This document shows positions 36,098-48,059 of a stretch of DNA of 64,000 bases, piece after piece. The notes under the pieces were generated by a model. That model did no database searches and was not told where the DNA came from. It was given only the letters and a program-made list of their open reading frames with translations. Both the position numbers and the translations under genes were made by a program. The first letter of the stretch is position 1; every line of letters starts with the position of its first letter. This stretch comes from Trichobilharzia szidati (lineage: Eukaryota; Platyhelminthes; Trematoda; Strigeidida; Schistosomatidae): positions 125,307,329 through 125,371,328 of the forward strand of contig OX235271.1 of assembly GCA_944472155.2 (NCBI GenBank), written 5' to 3'.

Positions 36098-37481
36098 GGG
36101 TCGTACCAGTGATTCGGGACACTTGGAAAATTTACCATTTGTTCCTGGATATAAGGATAGTAGATGTTGGGCCTGGATTGACGGTTAAAAAGCATAGCAT
36201 CAAATGGTCTACCCACACACGTGCTATCCGTCATACCAGTACACACTTTCGTGTTGGTTTTATAACTTAAACGAAATTGGGAGGGAAGGTGCTCTGGTTG
36301 CAAGACTTTGGGGGTTTTGGGGCCTGACTTTCCATAAGGTGGAGCATACTGAAAACCACCAGATATACTTGTGTTTCGAGAGGAACTTTTCGTAAGAGGT
36401 AAGGGTTTTTTGACAGTCTTACTCTCAGCAAGCTTATTGAATACAAAGTATTCTTCCCCATCATTAGTCTCAACCCGGCGAAATTTGTTCATTGTGGTGA
36501 GGTCACCACGTTTGGGTAAGAATTTCTTAGAACAGCTTGCAGCAGTTCTACCTATTTTAACATCTTTTGGTGAGACGTTATTTACAGGGGTACTGGTATC
36601 TAAATCAGTTCCTAGTTCCATTGCCATGCGTGGTTGTTGTGTGGTTTGCCGAATGCTAATGTCAGCATTAGGTGACTGTTGCTGTGCACGATCGTTCTTG
36701 GGTATTTCTAAGCTAGAGGAGGTGGCCAGGTTATTACTACGCATTATTCTGCGCTGACAAGGTGTTTTATCCTGAGCTATGGTTATAGACTTATAGCTAC
36801 TGTTCAGTCTTAGGTGATCCTGACATTTAATAAACTTACTAGAATCAAGGGAGTTACTGAACTTAAAAAATAATGGGACAGTTAGCCTGGTTAGACTTTT
36901 TACGAAGTCTTTTGCATTCACATGGAACACTGGCCATGCCGCAACAAATCAGGATTTTGTGTTTCACAGTCTTCAGAGGAAGAGAATCTGGGACATTGTA
37001 AACTATAGCCTGGTGAGAAGAGGTTATACGCTTCATCACCTCCGCAGCCAAGCAGTCAATCAGATTTTCGGCCTTATTTAGGGTATCTGGAGACATTTCT
37101 TAACATACAGGCTATTGGGTCTAAATCCGAAAGCTTGCTTTGAGTTACATCCAGTAAAGACTTAACCTGACCAACATCAGAACTGCTCTCCGTGATATTT
37201 GACATTGGCAGTGACATTCTATCAAACTGACCTAATTTTTCCTGAAGTTCATTTACTTGCCTTTGGATATCTTTCACAAGGAGGTCTAATTTACAGATCT
37301 CAGAGTTCTCTAACAGAACATCTTTCATCTGTATCACAGGAGTGAGAATTGCACTCAAGCCATTTTGTGAGCTAGTAGTTAATGCTGTATTACGGGGTGG
37401 TAATGCAGTTATAACCCAGGTTGAGGCACTATCTAAAACAACTGTGTTTCTACGAACAAATTTTTTTGAAATTTGGACCAT
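36022..37481 (-). pseudogene. LINE C ORF1, frameshifted
   Basis: Three overlapping minus-strand frames cover ORF1. They carry a coiled-coil-like stretch (LLVKDIQRQVNELQEKLGQF), the conserved VYNVPDS block and a polar tail. That tail ends at 36022, overlapping the ORF2 start at 36097. There are two frame breaks, near 37080 and 36900. It starts at ATG 37481, after a 5' UTR with TTTTGCACGTGTTT. Confidence 0.7.
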
Positions 37482-37607
37482 AATTTCAAGGATTATATGA
37501 CTATAAGCAGTAAAAGAATATCAGAGCAAACACGTGCAAAATAGATCATCTGCAGATGTGTTGTAACGGAAAGACATCCTTGAAACGCATGAGTGTGGTT
37601 TCAAACC

Positions 37608-37955
37608 CTCTGGTTTTGATTTGTTAACTGTTACATTGAAATTTAGTCCTTTCTCAAGTACTTTTATCTCACTAGAGCTTAGTTCCTTTGATGAGAGGTT
37701 GATCACCCACTTTGTTCTGTCGATAGAGGATGAAGCGTTGACATCAATTTTATTTGCTGTGTTACTTTCTTCAATTAGTTTGTTGAATTTTTTGATTTGT
37801 GTGGCTTTTGATTTTCTTTATGCTGATTCTCTAGCTTTTTCGGATGTTTCAACAACAATTACATAATCTTTGTCATTGACCATACATTTGAGTTTCCGTC
37901 TGAGATTTTCGATTTCATTTTGTATATTATTGAGTTTCACAGTAATTCAACGGAA
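37608..37955 (-). pseudogene. N-terminal part of the minus-strand Penelope-like element
   Basis: The minus-strand frame reads IENLRRKLKCMVNDKDYVIV, then after an in-frame stop near 37826 continues to WVINLSSKELSSSEIKVLEK and GLNFNVTVNKS. The NLS...L...E..VL.KGLNF pattern is the usual N-terminal block of PLE proteins. It continues logically into the ALGSIDKT segment at 32540 once the inserted LINE is set aside. Confidence 0.7.
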
Positions 37956-38791
37956 AGATAAAACGAATAGAAGAAGGCAAACTACACACTAGTGTTTATA
38001 GAAAACCAACGCATTCTAATAGATATTTAGACTTTAATTCGTCTCATCCGTTAACTGTTAAGGCAGGCTTGGTTAAGTGTCTGACAAACCGAGCCATAGC
38101 ACTAAGTAGCACAAAAAAGGACCTAAATGACGAAATAAAACAGATAGAAGAAGCGTTGGTGTTGAATAACTATCCTATAAAATTCATTAAGAAGATCAGT
38201 AAAGGCCAAAAACAAAATAAAAATAATTGTGTAACTAGTAGTAATAACATAAATAAGAGAGAATATAAGTCTTCTACTGTTATACCATATAAGGAGGGGA
38301 CATCTGAGGCCCTACGTAGGATTCTCAATAAAGCAGGAATTAGGGTGGCATTCAAACCAACAAACTCACTCAGAGACAAACTTTGTAGGTTAAAGGACCC
38401 GTTGGACCCAATTAAACAAAATAATATAATTTACAAAATACCTTGCAATGACTGTGAAGTCAAATACATAGGTCAAACTAGTAGGTCAAGAATAGTCAGA
38501 TTATCAGAACATAAGAATTTAGCTAAAGGGAAAATGATTGACCCTGAAAAGATAAGTAATTTAGAAAAAGGCTCAGCTATTGCACTTCACGCAATAACAA
38601 ACAACCACACAATAGGGTGGGATAGGGTTAAAATTCTAAAAAGTAATATAGGTAGGTGGAAAGAGAGGTTGATTACGGAATCCTTATTCATCGAGTCTAC
38701 ACCCAACACATGCAACAGAAGTGACTCAATGCAAATACCAGAAATATGGAAGATATTATTACCGCCAGTCAAATCAGAAGATGATAAATAG
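37956..38791 (+). pseudogene. PLE C-terminal coding region with GIY-YIG endonuclease
   Basis: The open frame runs through TSVYRKPTHSNRYLDFNSSH to the GIY-YIG domain (KYIGQTSRSR) and TAA at 38791. It has no start codon of its own because the copy is 5'-truncated. It differs from the minus-strand copy at very few residues. Confidence 0.8.
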
Positions 38792-39160
38792 TCTTAAAAT
38801 TCTATTCCATTCAAGTACATCATAACATTCTAACAATTAACTTATTATGACTATAAAAACACTCGTCGTATTTCCCATCTAATTGCAATGGATTAATAAC
38901 ACTCGTACTCTTATTTCTGAATGTACATTATCTCATATTGAATTTTATTCCAATATCTAGTCGATTCCACACATGTATATAAATGAAGGAAAGAAGTTGT
39001 GTGAGTAACTTGATATGATTATGAGCAATAGTTTGTGCTCGAAACGTCATCAGTTAATATAACTGTACTACACTGTGTGATTTATCAAAATAAAATCTTA
39101 TCCATTATGGAATTATACTCTACCACATTACCCAAGTTTTATACTTATATCAATGAGACT
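37956..39160 (+). mobile_element. 5'-truncated Penelope-like element, plus strand
   Basis: Starting at about 37956 (AAGATAAAACGAATAGAAGA) the sequence is a near-identical inverted copy of 31535-30350. It covers the last part of the RT protein, the GIY-YIG domain, and a 3' UTR ending CCAAGTTTTATACTTATATC near 39160. It stands head to head with the N-terminal part of the minus-strand PLE. That arrangement is known for PLEs, which often carry an inverted, 5'-truncated partner. Confidence 0.82.
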
Positions 39161-40190
39161 GAACTTACTCTCATTCTCAAGTTCATTGGGTGGATAAGAC
39201 ACATGAAGCTCAATTTTGTCCAATCACTCAGCAATGTCGGATCACTGTATATAGGCGTCCGTTCACACACTGGATTTCACGATTTTAATGCATCCATTCA
39301 CACATCATCTTGATATAGATTATTCACAGATGTTCCCTTTAACACCATTTTGATTTATATTGCTGTTAGAATAACTAATCTGGTTTGTTTCGCATGTTCT
39401 TACCACCAGGCTAGTCTACTTATTTCATTCTGATGGTTTCATACATTTTTTTTCATGAGTACTCGCATTTTTATCTATTTCCTAGCTGTTAATGGAATAA
39501 AACTACATACAAGTTTTGGAAATTATATATTTTAGCTTGTTGCGATGGCGGAAGCTGTTGTTTCCAGTTCATTTTTTGGTTGTCTCTATTGTTTATGGTT
39601 CATATGGTTACTTGATATGTAGAAATATGTAGAATAAATAGTGTCTTTCATTTTACCGCTTATAACATGCAATAATCTAGGAATCAACCTGGTGGAGAAA
39701 TCACGGTTAAAGTTGATATCAGTAAGGTTTTTGAAGAACTTCATAGACTTGAAGAGTCTAGAACCTGGGTTGAATTCGACAAACCTTAAACGTACTTCGA
39801 AAAGGTGAGTATAACATAAATGTGTCTAATGGCAGATTATAAACACCTAGTGTTTTGTGGTAGAACCCAAATTAAACGAGAGTGAATCACATTTGAAGTA
39901 TGAATATGCTGTGATTGATTGTATTTTTGGGAACAAATAGGAACCCGGAAGCAATTCGAAATCTCGATAGGGTAGGTGTTATATATGGTGACTAACACTA
40001 AGTGTACTAGATCCAAATGCATGACTTCGAGTCGTCTGTCATGATTCCAATCTTAAGAGCTATTCAATATTTTGCAAAACGAATTAGAAAACGGATTACG
40101 TACGATGATCTGTTGAGGATACTAACTAACCTAGTTGAGGGTATGCCTTTAATTAGCAAAAATAACTTATCGGATTGCGGTCTACAGTAA
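39161..40190. other. Intergenic; possible terminal exon 39683-39789 plus
   Basis: After AATCTAG, the plus strand opens a short G-rich-first-position frame (QPGGEITVKVDISKVFEELH, then RTWVEFDKP and TAA at about 39789). This looks like the last exon of a small gene. An upstream ATG frame at 39545 (MAEAVVSS) could be its start, but no good donor is seen. Nothing else was recognised. Confidence 0.25.
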
Positions 40191-43090
40191 TCAATTTTCC
40201 GAAGTTGCAACAAACTAAATACTGCAATTGTTGTTTCCTTTGGTTCCTAGAGAAACATTGCGTTTGGCTCGCTGTCAACGTTGCCACCTGGCTCCACGTT
40301 TGCCCACATACTTTCATCAACTCTTCACATTACCTCCTTCATGTCGCCCTCGCACTGACGATCAACTCGTTACTTCCTATTCAGGTTCCACTCGAGAGAC
40401 TGTCGTGTGATGTCACTTGATTGTTTACTCAGAGTATGGTTCCTGCTGGGTTGGTTCGCTCCCAGAGACCCCTGTTGCTCATCTTTTCCGGCCATCTGAT
40501 CTTGGGTAGTACTGAGCGAAGACAGCTGCTTATGAAGGTCTGTAGTTTGTTCGAAGTGCCCTTCGTGACGCGCCGCCAAGTCTCTGATCTGTATAGTAAG
40601 TAGCACTGACTTCACATTGGAGTTGAAAATCCGCATCTAATTTTTCACGCTGAGTGTTGTTGATCTCCATACAGACTTGAAAAAAAGCGAAAGCTTGCCT
40701 GGCTTTCCCAATCCTCGCTTTGATATTCTCATCAGTTCCGTCTGCCCGTAGTTGAAACGATGCTTACCAGGTAGGTAAAGGAGGTCGCCTCTTTCAGATT
40801 CTTCCGATTTATGCTGGTTGTTTTCTGTTGTTGTGGCTGTTGCCCTGCGCCGCGAATCTTCATCACCTACCTCTGTTTTATCCATGTTCACCTGAAGGCG
40901 TATCTTTGATGCCTCTTCTGCCAACTTGTTGCTGTAACTTGCATATCCTCTGATTTGAGTGAAATCAGACATATATCATCGGTGAAGTCCAGATCATCCA
41001 AGTTCCATTTTGGTCCCCGTTGCCCTCTTTCTATCGCAGCACCCAGTCCACAGTAATCAGGAAAATAATTGGAGATAGTGGGTAGACAGTCAGCCTTGTC
41101 TTACTCCCGTCTTCACTTCGAAGGATTCCGTGAGTTTCCCATTGTGTATTACTTGTCTTGCAGCATGGTCGTACAACTGTTGGATGAGATGTATAAATGT
41201 CGGCGGCACCCCGTAGTAGCGAAGTATTTGCCAAATCACCTCTCGTTTGACATTGTCGAAGGCCTTCTAAAAGTCGATGAAGTTGAGGTAGAGAGCTGAC
41301 TGCCATTCCAAGCCCACTTCAGTGATGATTCGTAGTGTTGCAACTTGATCGATGCTTGACTTGTTTCTCCTGAATCCAGCTTGTTCCGGTCGAAGCTTTT
41401 CATCCAGGGCTTGTTTGGTTCCCTTCAGGATGATGTGGCTCAGTGTTTCGCTTGAGACAGACAGAAGCATATTGCCACGCTAGTTCTTGCGTTGACTTAG
41501 GTCTCCTTTCTTCATAAGTTTGAATAAGTAGCCTATCCTCCAATCCGCAGGCACCTTGCCCTCTTACCACACCTTCTTCGGTAGTGATGTCATCAGGTTA
41601 GCCGATGTCTCCTAGTCCATTTTCCGTACTTCTGCTGAGATTCCGTCTGGTCCCGCTGCTTTTCCAGTTTTTTGCATCTTTATGGCCTTCACGACTTCTT
41701 TTCTCGTCGGAGGGTTGGTATCCATTGGTAGTACTGCTTCCACTGAGGGTGGCGGTCGAATAAATAGTCCTTTGAAGAGTTCACCTCAATAATTTTTTTG
41801 TTCCACCTCTTTGGTGATTGAATTTCCATTGTCATCCTTCACTAACTAAATTTCCCTAACAGGAGGCTAGATCTTAGGCAAATTGTGACAAGGTCTCCTA
41901 TGTTTGCAGCTTGTTTTGCTTCACTTGTCATAGCTTCGCAATGTTGTCTTTTGCATTTTCCTTGGTACTTTTCCTCATTCGTTTGTTCAGTTTTTTTAGC
42001 TTGTCTACAACTCCTGTTATTTTTGTTCATCCATGCACTGAGTAATCTTGTGTTTTCTTATACTAATCTCTTCTTTTAGTCCCATTAGTGTGAAGTGAGC
42101 AGTTGTTTGTCTTCTCTCCACTTTCTGCAAAGAACCTTTATGCAGGTTTGGGCTCCACACGGGTTTCAGATTGTTCCAGCGCGTTTCAAAGCTGGTCGGT
42201 TCGCTAGTGTCGATTTGTGTTGCCCTCTCCCTCTTATGATTGTAGTGAAGATATCCCTTGCTGCCTTGTCCTTCACCATTTGCGTATTGAACTTAGATTG
42301 TCTGCTCTTCTTTCTAAATTTGCGTTCAGTAAGATGCGTCTCCACCATCTTGGGATCGACATGAAGTCAATTTGGTTTCTGTTTCGCCCACCTAGTGACG
42401 CTCATGTAGCCTTATGGGTATCCTTGTGCTTGTTAACGCTCCCCCCAATCACTAGTTCATTGAGGGAACAGAAGTATGCCAAGAGTTCTCCTTCTCCATT
42501 CATTTATTCAGGTGCTTCTTGACCCACAGTGAGTTCTCTTCTGTTGTTGTCTGGTCCCAGTTTGGCGGTTATATCGCCTGTTGGAATTTTAATTTCACCG
42601 ACTGGAGTATTGTCCATTATCACCTGTGATTGCCTGTTGATTTCTTTCTTGTCAACACTCGCTTTGGTTGTGAGTGCATAGCATTGTATATTTCACTCTC
42701 CTTGATTTTGAGCTAAATCTGATAGTTATTATCCCGGGTGAGATCGCCTCCCATTGTATCAGGGCCTTTCTTTCCGTTGGTAACATCATAATAGCCACAC
42801 CCTTGGTGCGCTCAAGGTAATCTTTTGAGTGAAAGGAGTTGATAGCTAACTCTCTCGTTAGCAATATTGTGAGTCCACTAGCATTCCGTCTGCCTTCACG
42901 TATTCTCAGTACTTCAGTACCATATCTCTTTATCTTATTTGCAATCTGAGTAGCTTTGACAGTCTCATGCACAGTGAGGAGGTTCCATGCCCCCACGTAT
43001 ACTTTTTCTTTCATCGCAAGGAGACTCATCGTACTTAAGTTTCTGTAGCAGCTTTGTTTAAAGGGTAGGGTTGCTGGCCCCAAACCCTAG
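40190..43090 (-). mobile_element. RTE-like LINE, antisense, decayed
   Basis: On the minus strand, endonuclease comes first (43083-42652: VGAWNLLTVHETVKATQIAN and RTKGVAIMMLPTERKALIQW). RT follows with EQAGFRRNKSSIDQVATLRI, LNFIDFEKAFDNVKREVIWQ, YGVPPTFIHLIQQLYD and GVRQGCLLSPIIFLITVDWV. After that come NKLAEEASKIRLQVNMDKTE, GKHRFNYGQTELMRISK and the end region near 40370-40630. The motifs resemble the RTE-type elements common in schistosomes. Frames are broken many times and the middle of the endonuclease is disrupted. Confidence 0.82.
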
Positions 43091-45256
43091 GAGGACGTTG
43101 CAATATAGAGATGCAAGTTACAGGGGTGCTACGTTTTGCAGAAACCCCTTCATAATCAAGAAAATTAGATACAAAGCAATCGGAGTAACAACAGGAAAAC
43201 CATTTGGGAAAAAGCAATATCAACAACAAAAGCCGTAGCAAAAATATTACTGTTAAACGCAATTACCAGAAATAACACTTAGGCTATAGTCTGACTGACA
43301 TTGGCCGGCTTGTGCAACAACGGAAATCTGACTATAATTCGGAGTGAAAACCCTGGCTGAATTCCGACTGGTTGTTTCAGTCCAAGATAATAAAATTCCT
43401 ACTTCTTGATATTTGTCATTTCTCGGTGGCTACGATTACGGGATGTTCATGATTTTTGAGAAAACCTAATAAATCTTCATTAAACCAATGATCTTATTTT
43501 TCTTACCTTAGTTGTAGAAACATTTTTTACAGGATTAGACGAATTTATAACAAAGTAGTATGTTTTGTGGCTGAGAAACCTGATCGCTACGCTTTGTATT
43601 AATTTTGTGTGTCTACCTTTTATAACCTTATGGATATAATTTTTACTTCATGGTGCATTATGACATCTATTAATCAGAAGCATACTGTCTTCGGTAGATT
43701 TATTCTTACTTTGCAAGTGACTGAGAATAGTGAATCATTTGAGGTGTTTTGGTGATAGCATAAATAGCTTTTTCGAAGATTTGAGTATATTTACTTTCTC
43801 TGATAAGAAGACGATCTCTTCATCAAGAAATTTCTCAGGATATCCACTTTCACTCTGTAATTCAAAGATAACGCTAAGCTGTGACTAAGGTAGCATCTAC
43901 AGGTGATTACCCCTAACGGAAACTATTTTAAGGTAGCTACATAGTTTTAGGTAATGAGTCATGGAACTAAGCAGCGTGCATTGATTGTATCTAGATATAG
44001 TTAACCTTGTGTGACTGGTCAGATCATAGTCTCAACATACTTTACTAAGTAGTCATGTAAGTAATGAATGTGCGGTGCAAGCATTGTGAATAATATATCT
44101 AGCTCACATTCACTTCGCTTACATATGTTTTACATTTAGGACTAATATGCTGGGTGATGAGCTTTCTGCAGCAAGTAGAACACGGCAAGCGGGACAAAAG
44201 GCCTCATTTAAGTTTGTTATTTCTAATTAAATGCAAGAAACCGTAAGTTGATATCATATATGGGGTACACAGGTCTCAGCTGTAGACAATCACGCCCACT
44301 GTTAACAGTATAGAGAAATACTTGAAATATTCAAAGATACCCGGACGTATTGTGTCGATGAAAATGTAAATGTAAATTTCACGAGAAATTCATCTCCACT
44401 ATTGGTGATCAGTAATATCGAAGCATTAAGAATACAGTGTCAGTGGAAATGGTATAACAGACAGTAGATTGATAATGATAGAGCTGACTAGATTCAATTC
44501 TCATTATGAACAAAATCCATGTGTGCATATTAATACCATACAGTGAATCAATACACTTAGTGAAACAGTGCGGAAAATTAAACGAGTAATTGCATTCCCC
44601 ACTGCACTGCATTTGCAGCAGTTGTGAGAACCACCTACATCATTTAGACTAGCAGTTAGCTAAGCAGACAATAGCACAATATTAATGAAGTTGAGATAAT
44701 TTTAGTACATTGAATCCACGTAACCCATATTACACTGAACCAATCACTGCAAACACATATTATGTACACTAGTAAATAACCTTTCAACTGACGATAGTTC
44801 TTATCCAAATAAACATACGGTGAAAATTAATCCACATCGTAACTTCTATTTTCATAGAGGCTTTTTATAGCCTTGTAGTTAACTTCCATGTACTGATGGC
44901 ATTCACCTGTCAAATAGCACTGCTCTTCACACGAAAACAGGCTGCAGTAATATTCTGAGACGTGAAGTCCTCATTGAATTATATAATACCCATATAATTA
45001 GACTATTTGTGTAAATGTCGTTACCCTACAACTATCCCGTCTTGCTCATTAGAGCAATATTTTGACACCGTCTGCCTGAAACACTAATCTTTGCGATTAA
45101 TATGCGAAGAGTGAAGAGAGAGCAGTCAGATCACATGTCGCGGACGCCAACATGACTTGTCAGAAAATGAGACTTCCTATCGATCGAGAAAACGTATAAT
45201 ACAATTTTATTAAAAATTATCCTCAAAAATGTTTATCAAGCAAAATTTCAACCAAG
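43091..45256. other. Intergenic upstream of the LRR-Ig gene
   Basis: About 2.2 kb of AT-rich sequence with no recognised coding frame or repeat. It probably contains the promoter and 5' UTR of the plus-strand gene that starts at 45257. Confidence 0.4.
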
Positions 45257-47602
45257 ATGGCGGATAAGTCCGGTAGACTAGTGATTAGGAAATTGGCTAT
45301 CGAATCCCGACATGGTTTCACATTCAAATATGTACGGACTGTTGACCTTGAACTGGTTGTTTATGTAATGAGTTATGGTTGCTACCTGATATCCTGGATT
45401 TTATTAATTTTCGTCCTGATTTTTCGTAAGCTGCTTTGTGAACAAACTACCTGTTTACCTACAAGTGGTTCAAATGCTGAGCTGTTGTTGGGTTCTTCTG
45501 ACCAATTGTTAAATGAAGATTTACTAAAACTATGTCCCGAAAATACTTCTCATCTCTATGTCTCAAGTAGAGACTCATCATATCTCCGGATCCTTTCGTA
45601 TGGATTTTTTAAAAGTTCAGTTTTACCGAAGCTTCAGCAACTGAAAATTGATGTTGGCCGTTTGGAAATATCTCGGAAAACTTTCCGTAATGATATCTCT
45701 TCTAGTCTAATATCTCTGACCATTTCTAATTGCAATTTGGAGTCGTTGCCGCCTCTGGGCATGCTTCACGGATTAGACAAACTCAGGACCCTCGACCTTA
45801 GTTTTAACAAATTACGTCTCTTACCTATTGATCTTTTCCAATACTCAAGAAATATTATCTCCGTAAACTTATCACATAATCTTCTCAGCACTCTACCAAG
45901 TGTTCCATATTCATTTACCGTATTTGTGGACAACAATCGTATTACTTGCTCCTGTGTCAACGCAAGATTTTTATCAAAAGGGAACTTTGAAGGTCTTCCA
46001 GTTTGTGATCCATGGCCATCCCCTTGTATACCTACTCTTAAAACTGATTTCTATGCCAATTCAAGTGGGTCTAGCATGATATCTTCAAATGTCAACTCTT
46101 CTGTCTCAGTGTTGACAGGACAACATATTTCCTTTGTCTGCGAAGTAAAATCTGATTTACCGTACATAATTTTCTGGGTTTCTCCTGTTGGCATTATTCC
46201 TCCTTCCAACACCGAATGGGAAGCGGATGCATTTTCTATTTCTTATGTCGTCCAGCCTATTTTAGCTGCTACGGTCTTTCATATTATGCATGTTAATGAA
46301 GTTATAAGTACACTTACAATCGAGAATACCAGAGGACACTTAACAGGTCAATGGTCATGCGTAGCCTACTCTTCTGAAGCGACTTCTCACTCTCCTTCTA
46401 TTGAACTGCAAGTCATATCTAGTTTGTATCACGCACAAATTTATTATATTTCTCTTTGTTATGGGTATGGTGGGATGGTTTTATTACTGTTGGTGGGTAT
46501 AATTGGTGGTACTGTCAGGTACTGTAGCGAAACTCACTGCCTCAGACGTCCGCAACCATCGTGTGCTTTCAAGGGGAAAACATATGTCGGTGTAATTCCG
46601 GTTCCTGAAGTTGATGTTGAAGAAAGTCAGGGAAAATCTAATAATTGTGATAAGAGTTTTGATATTCCTCTTGGAAACTCACCTGTGTTTGGTAAATATA
46701 TCGACTATTTTGGTCCGAACAGTCGATGGCGCTGTAATTCATGTAAAACAGTCCACTTCGTGGAAAAAGTTCAAGAAATCGAAGATTCTGGTTTGTTAAT
46801 TGCAGCTGGGGACGTGCCTTTAGGCAGAATCGCTCCTGATGGGGAGATAATCCTAATGGATTCTAGTGATCTGGATATGGAGCTTAATACCTCAAACAGA
46901 CTACTGGAACCAATTTCAGAACAATATAAGCTTGAGTCCAATGATACACAACAACCACTTATGGATGGTTCTAAAGTTAATTCTAGTAGAAGTGAGGCTA
47001 CCTTCAAAAACCCTGTTGCTAAAACCTTTCATTACGAAGTGTGTGTGCGGTCCGGAAACTGTGTGGTTAGAGTTAGACTTGACATGAATGATCTGGTCTC
47101 TTTCCGTTGCCCTGGTTCAGCTCCACGTGTGGATAACTCTTCTTGTGTCCCTTACCTTCCACGTCCAGGCAGCGCCGATGTCAAGTTGGTTGTGTCTAAT
47201 GAAAAGCTTGCGCAAGAATATCGTGAAGCTCTAGCCGGTTTAGCTCAGGCTGTTGAAAATCCCGACCCTGCACATTTCCGTGAGAAACTTGAAGAATTTC
47301 GTAGTAGGCTTTGCCGTGATGTCGGCCATGGAGTCAAAGTTTTGCGTGGTGAGTTTCAAGGTTTGAGAGCTAAGTCCGCAAAAAGTGTCGCGTCTCTTCG
47401 CAGTCAAAGCTCTGCTGCTGCACAACGTATGCGTGCGGGACTCTCTTATGGAATGGAGCAAATGAAAGATGGAATGCGCAGTGTTGCTGAGCTTTGTGGG
47501 GCTTCAGGGACAATCGGTCAAACGATATCCGTTGTAAGCGTATATATTGATGAAAAGGATCAGACTAAGAAAGAAAAGCATATCTCTGATTTTGTATTTT
47601 AG
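45257..47602 (+). CDS. Leucine-rich repeat and immunoglobulin domain membrane protein, intronless
   Basis: A single 781-codon frame. A hydrophobic segment at about 41-60 acts as signal peptide or anchor. ATG at codon 38 (45368) would give a normal signal peptide, so the true start may be there. LRRs lie at about 151-222 (LISLTISNCNLESLPPL, LRTLDLSFNKLRLLP, IISVNLSHNLLSTLP). An LRRCT-like cap follows (C231, C233, C250, C257), then an Ig domain with C295, W307 and C368 (GQWSCVAY). A transmembrane helix spans about 396-419. The cytoplasmic part of about 360 residues has a charged helical stretch (FREKLEEFRSRLCRDV) near the end. By family, LRR-Ig proteins act in cell adhesion, receptor signalling or neural guidance. 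The ligand is unknown. The lack of introns over 2.3 kb is unusual for a fluke gene. Confidence 0.88.
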   Translation: MADKSGRLVIRKLAIESRHGFTFKYVRTVDLELVVYVMSYGCYLISWILLIFVLIFRKLLCEQTTCLPTSGSNAELLLGSSDQLLNEDLLKLCPENTSHLYVSSRDSSYLRILSYGFFKSSVLPKLQQLKIDVGRLEISRKTFRNDISSSLISLTISNCNLESLPPLGMLHGLDKLRTLDLSFNKLRLLPIDLFQYSRNIISVNLSHNLLSTLPSVPYSFTVFVDNNRITCSCVNARFLSKGNFEGLPVCDPWPSPCIPTLKTDFYANSSGSSMISSNVNSSVSVLTGQHISFVCEVKSDLPYIIFWVSPVGIIPPSNTEWEADAFSISYVVQPILAATVFHIMHVNEVISTLTIENTRGHLTGQWSCVAYSSEATSHSPSIELQVISSLYHAQIYYISLCYGYGGMVLLLLVGIIGGTVRYCSETHCLRRPQPSCAFKGKTYVGVIPVPEVDVEESQGKSNNCDKSFDIPLGNSPVFGKYIDYFGPNSRWRCNSCKTVHFVEKVQEIEDSGLLIAAGDVPLGRIAPDGEIILMDSSDLDMELNTSNRLLEPISEQYKLESNDTQQPLMDGSKVNSSRSEATFKNPVAKTFHYEVCVRSGNCVVRVRLDMNDLVSFRCPGSAPRVDNSSCVPYLPRPGSADVKLVVSNEKLAQEYREALAGLAQAVENPDPAHFREKLEEFRSRLCRDVGHGVKVLRGEFQGLRAKSAKSVASLRSQSSAAAQRMRAGLSYGMEQMKDGMRSVAELCGASGTIGQTISVVSVYIDEKDQTKKEKHISDFVF

Positions 47603-48052
47603 TTTTGACTTATTGTTTCTTTTGTTGTTTTCTGATTCCACCTGTTTGAATATAAGTTCCTAAATCTCATGTAAACCAATGTATATGTGGTTTTAATTGT
47701 CCTTTACATGCAGTTGTACGCTTACATTTTAATGTATCTTAGTAAAGTAGAATTCAGTATTTTTCTTTGAAATGTAGCGAATGGTCTGTAAATCATATTA
47801 GGTGGGTCGTTCGATTTCAAAAAATTGTCACCACTGTGTTGATTCCACTTATGATTGAAAACTGTCTTCAAATTTTTCAATACGATACTTCGCAAGTCTA
47901 TGTAAAGACCAAGTCTTTGACAGTGTATCAAACCAGGTTAAAAGACGTCAAAGAGGAGATTTAAGTACCAGTATGGGTTTATTCTAAAATCCATTTAGTA
48001 GAAAGTAAACTAGATCAGGTAGCTAAATGTATTTAATATCACTATCTGAGTA

Positions 48053-48058
48053 CAAATA
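48053..48058 (+). terminator. Candidate polyadenylation signal of the LRR-Ig gene
   Basis: AATAAA (in CAAATAAAGA) lies about 450 bp after the stop at 47602. It is the clearest signal downstream of the gene, but the motif is common in AT-rich DNA. Confidence 0.3.
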
Positions 48059-48059
48059 A

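Larger units (their letters stand above)
32566..37607 (-). mobile_element. CR1-like LINE C inserted in the Penelope-like element
   Basis: Same family as LINE A, antisense. ORF1 pieces lie at 37481-37074, 37096-36863 and 36930-36022 (shared block QAIVYNVPDSLPLKTVKHKI). ORF2 lies at 36097-35285 and 35318-33927, with a C-terminal scrap near 33890-33547. The 3' UTR runs to about 32566 and ends like LINE A (CCATGCCTGTACAATTGGTG, then GGTAGGAAAAA). The two flanks, 32565 and about 37608, are adjoining parts of one PLE coding region. The exact 5' edge is uncertain by some tens of bases. Confidence 0.8.
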
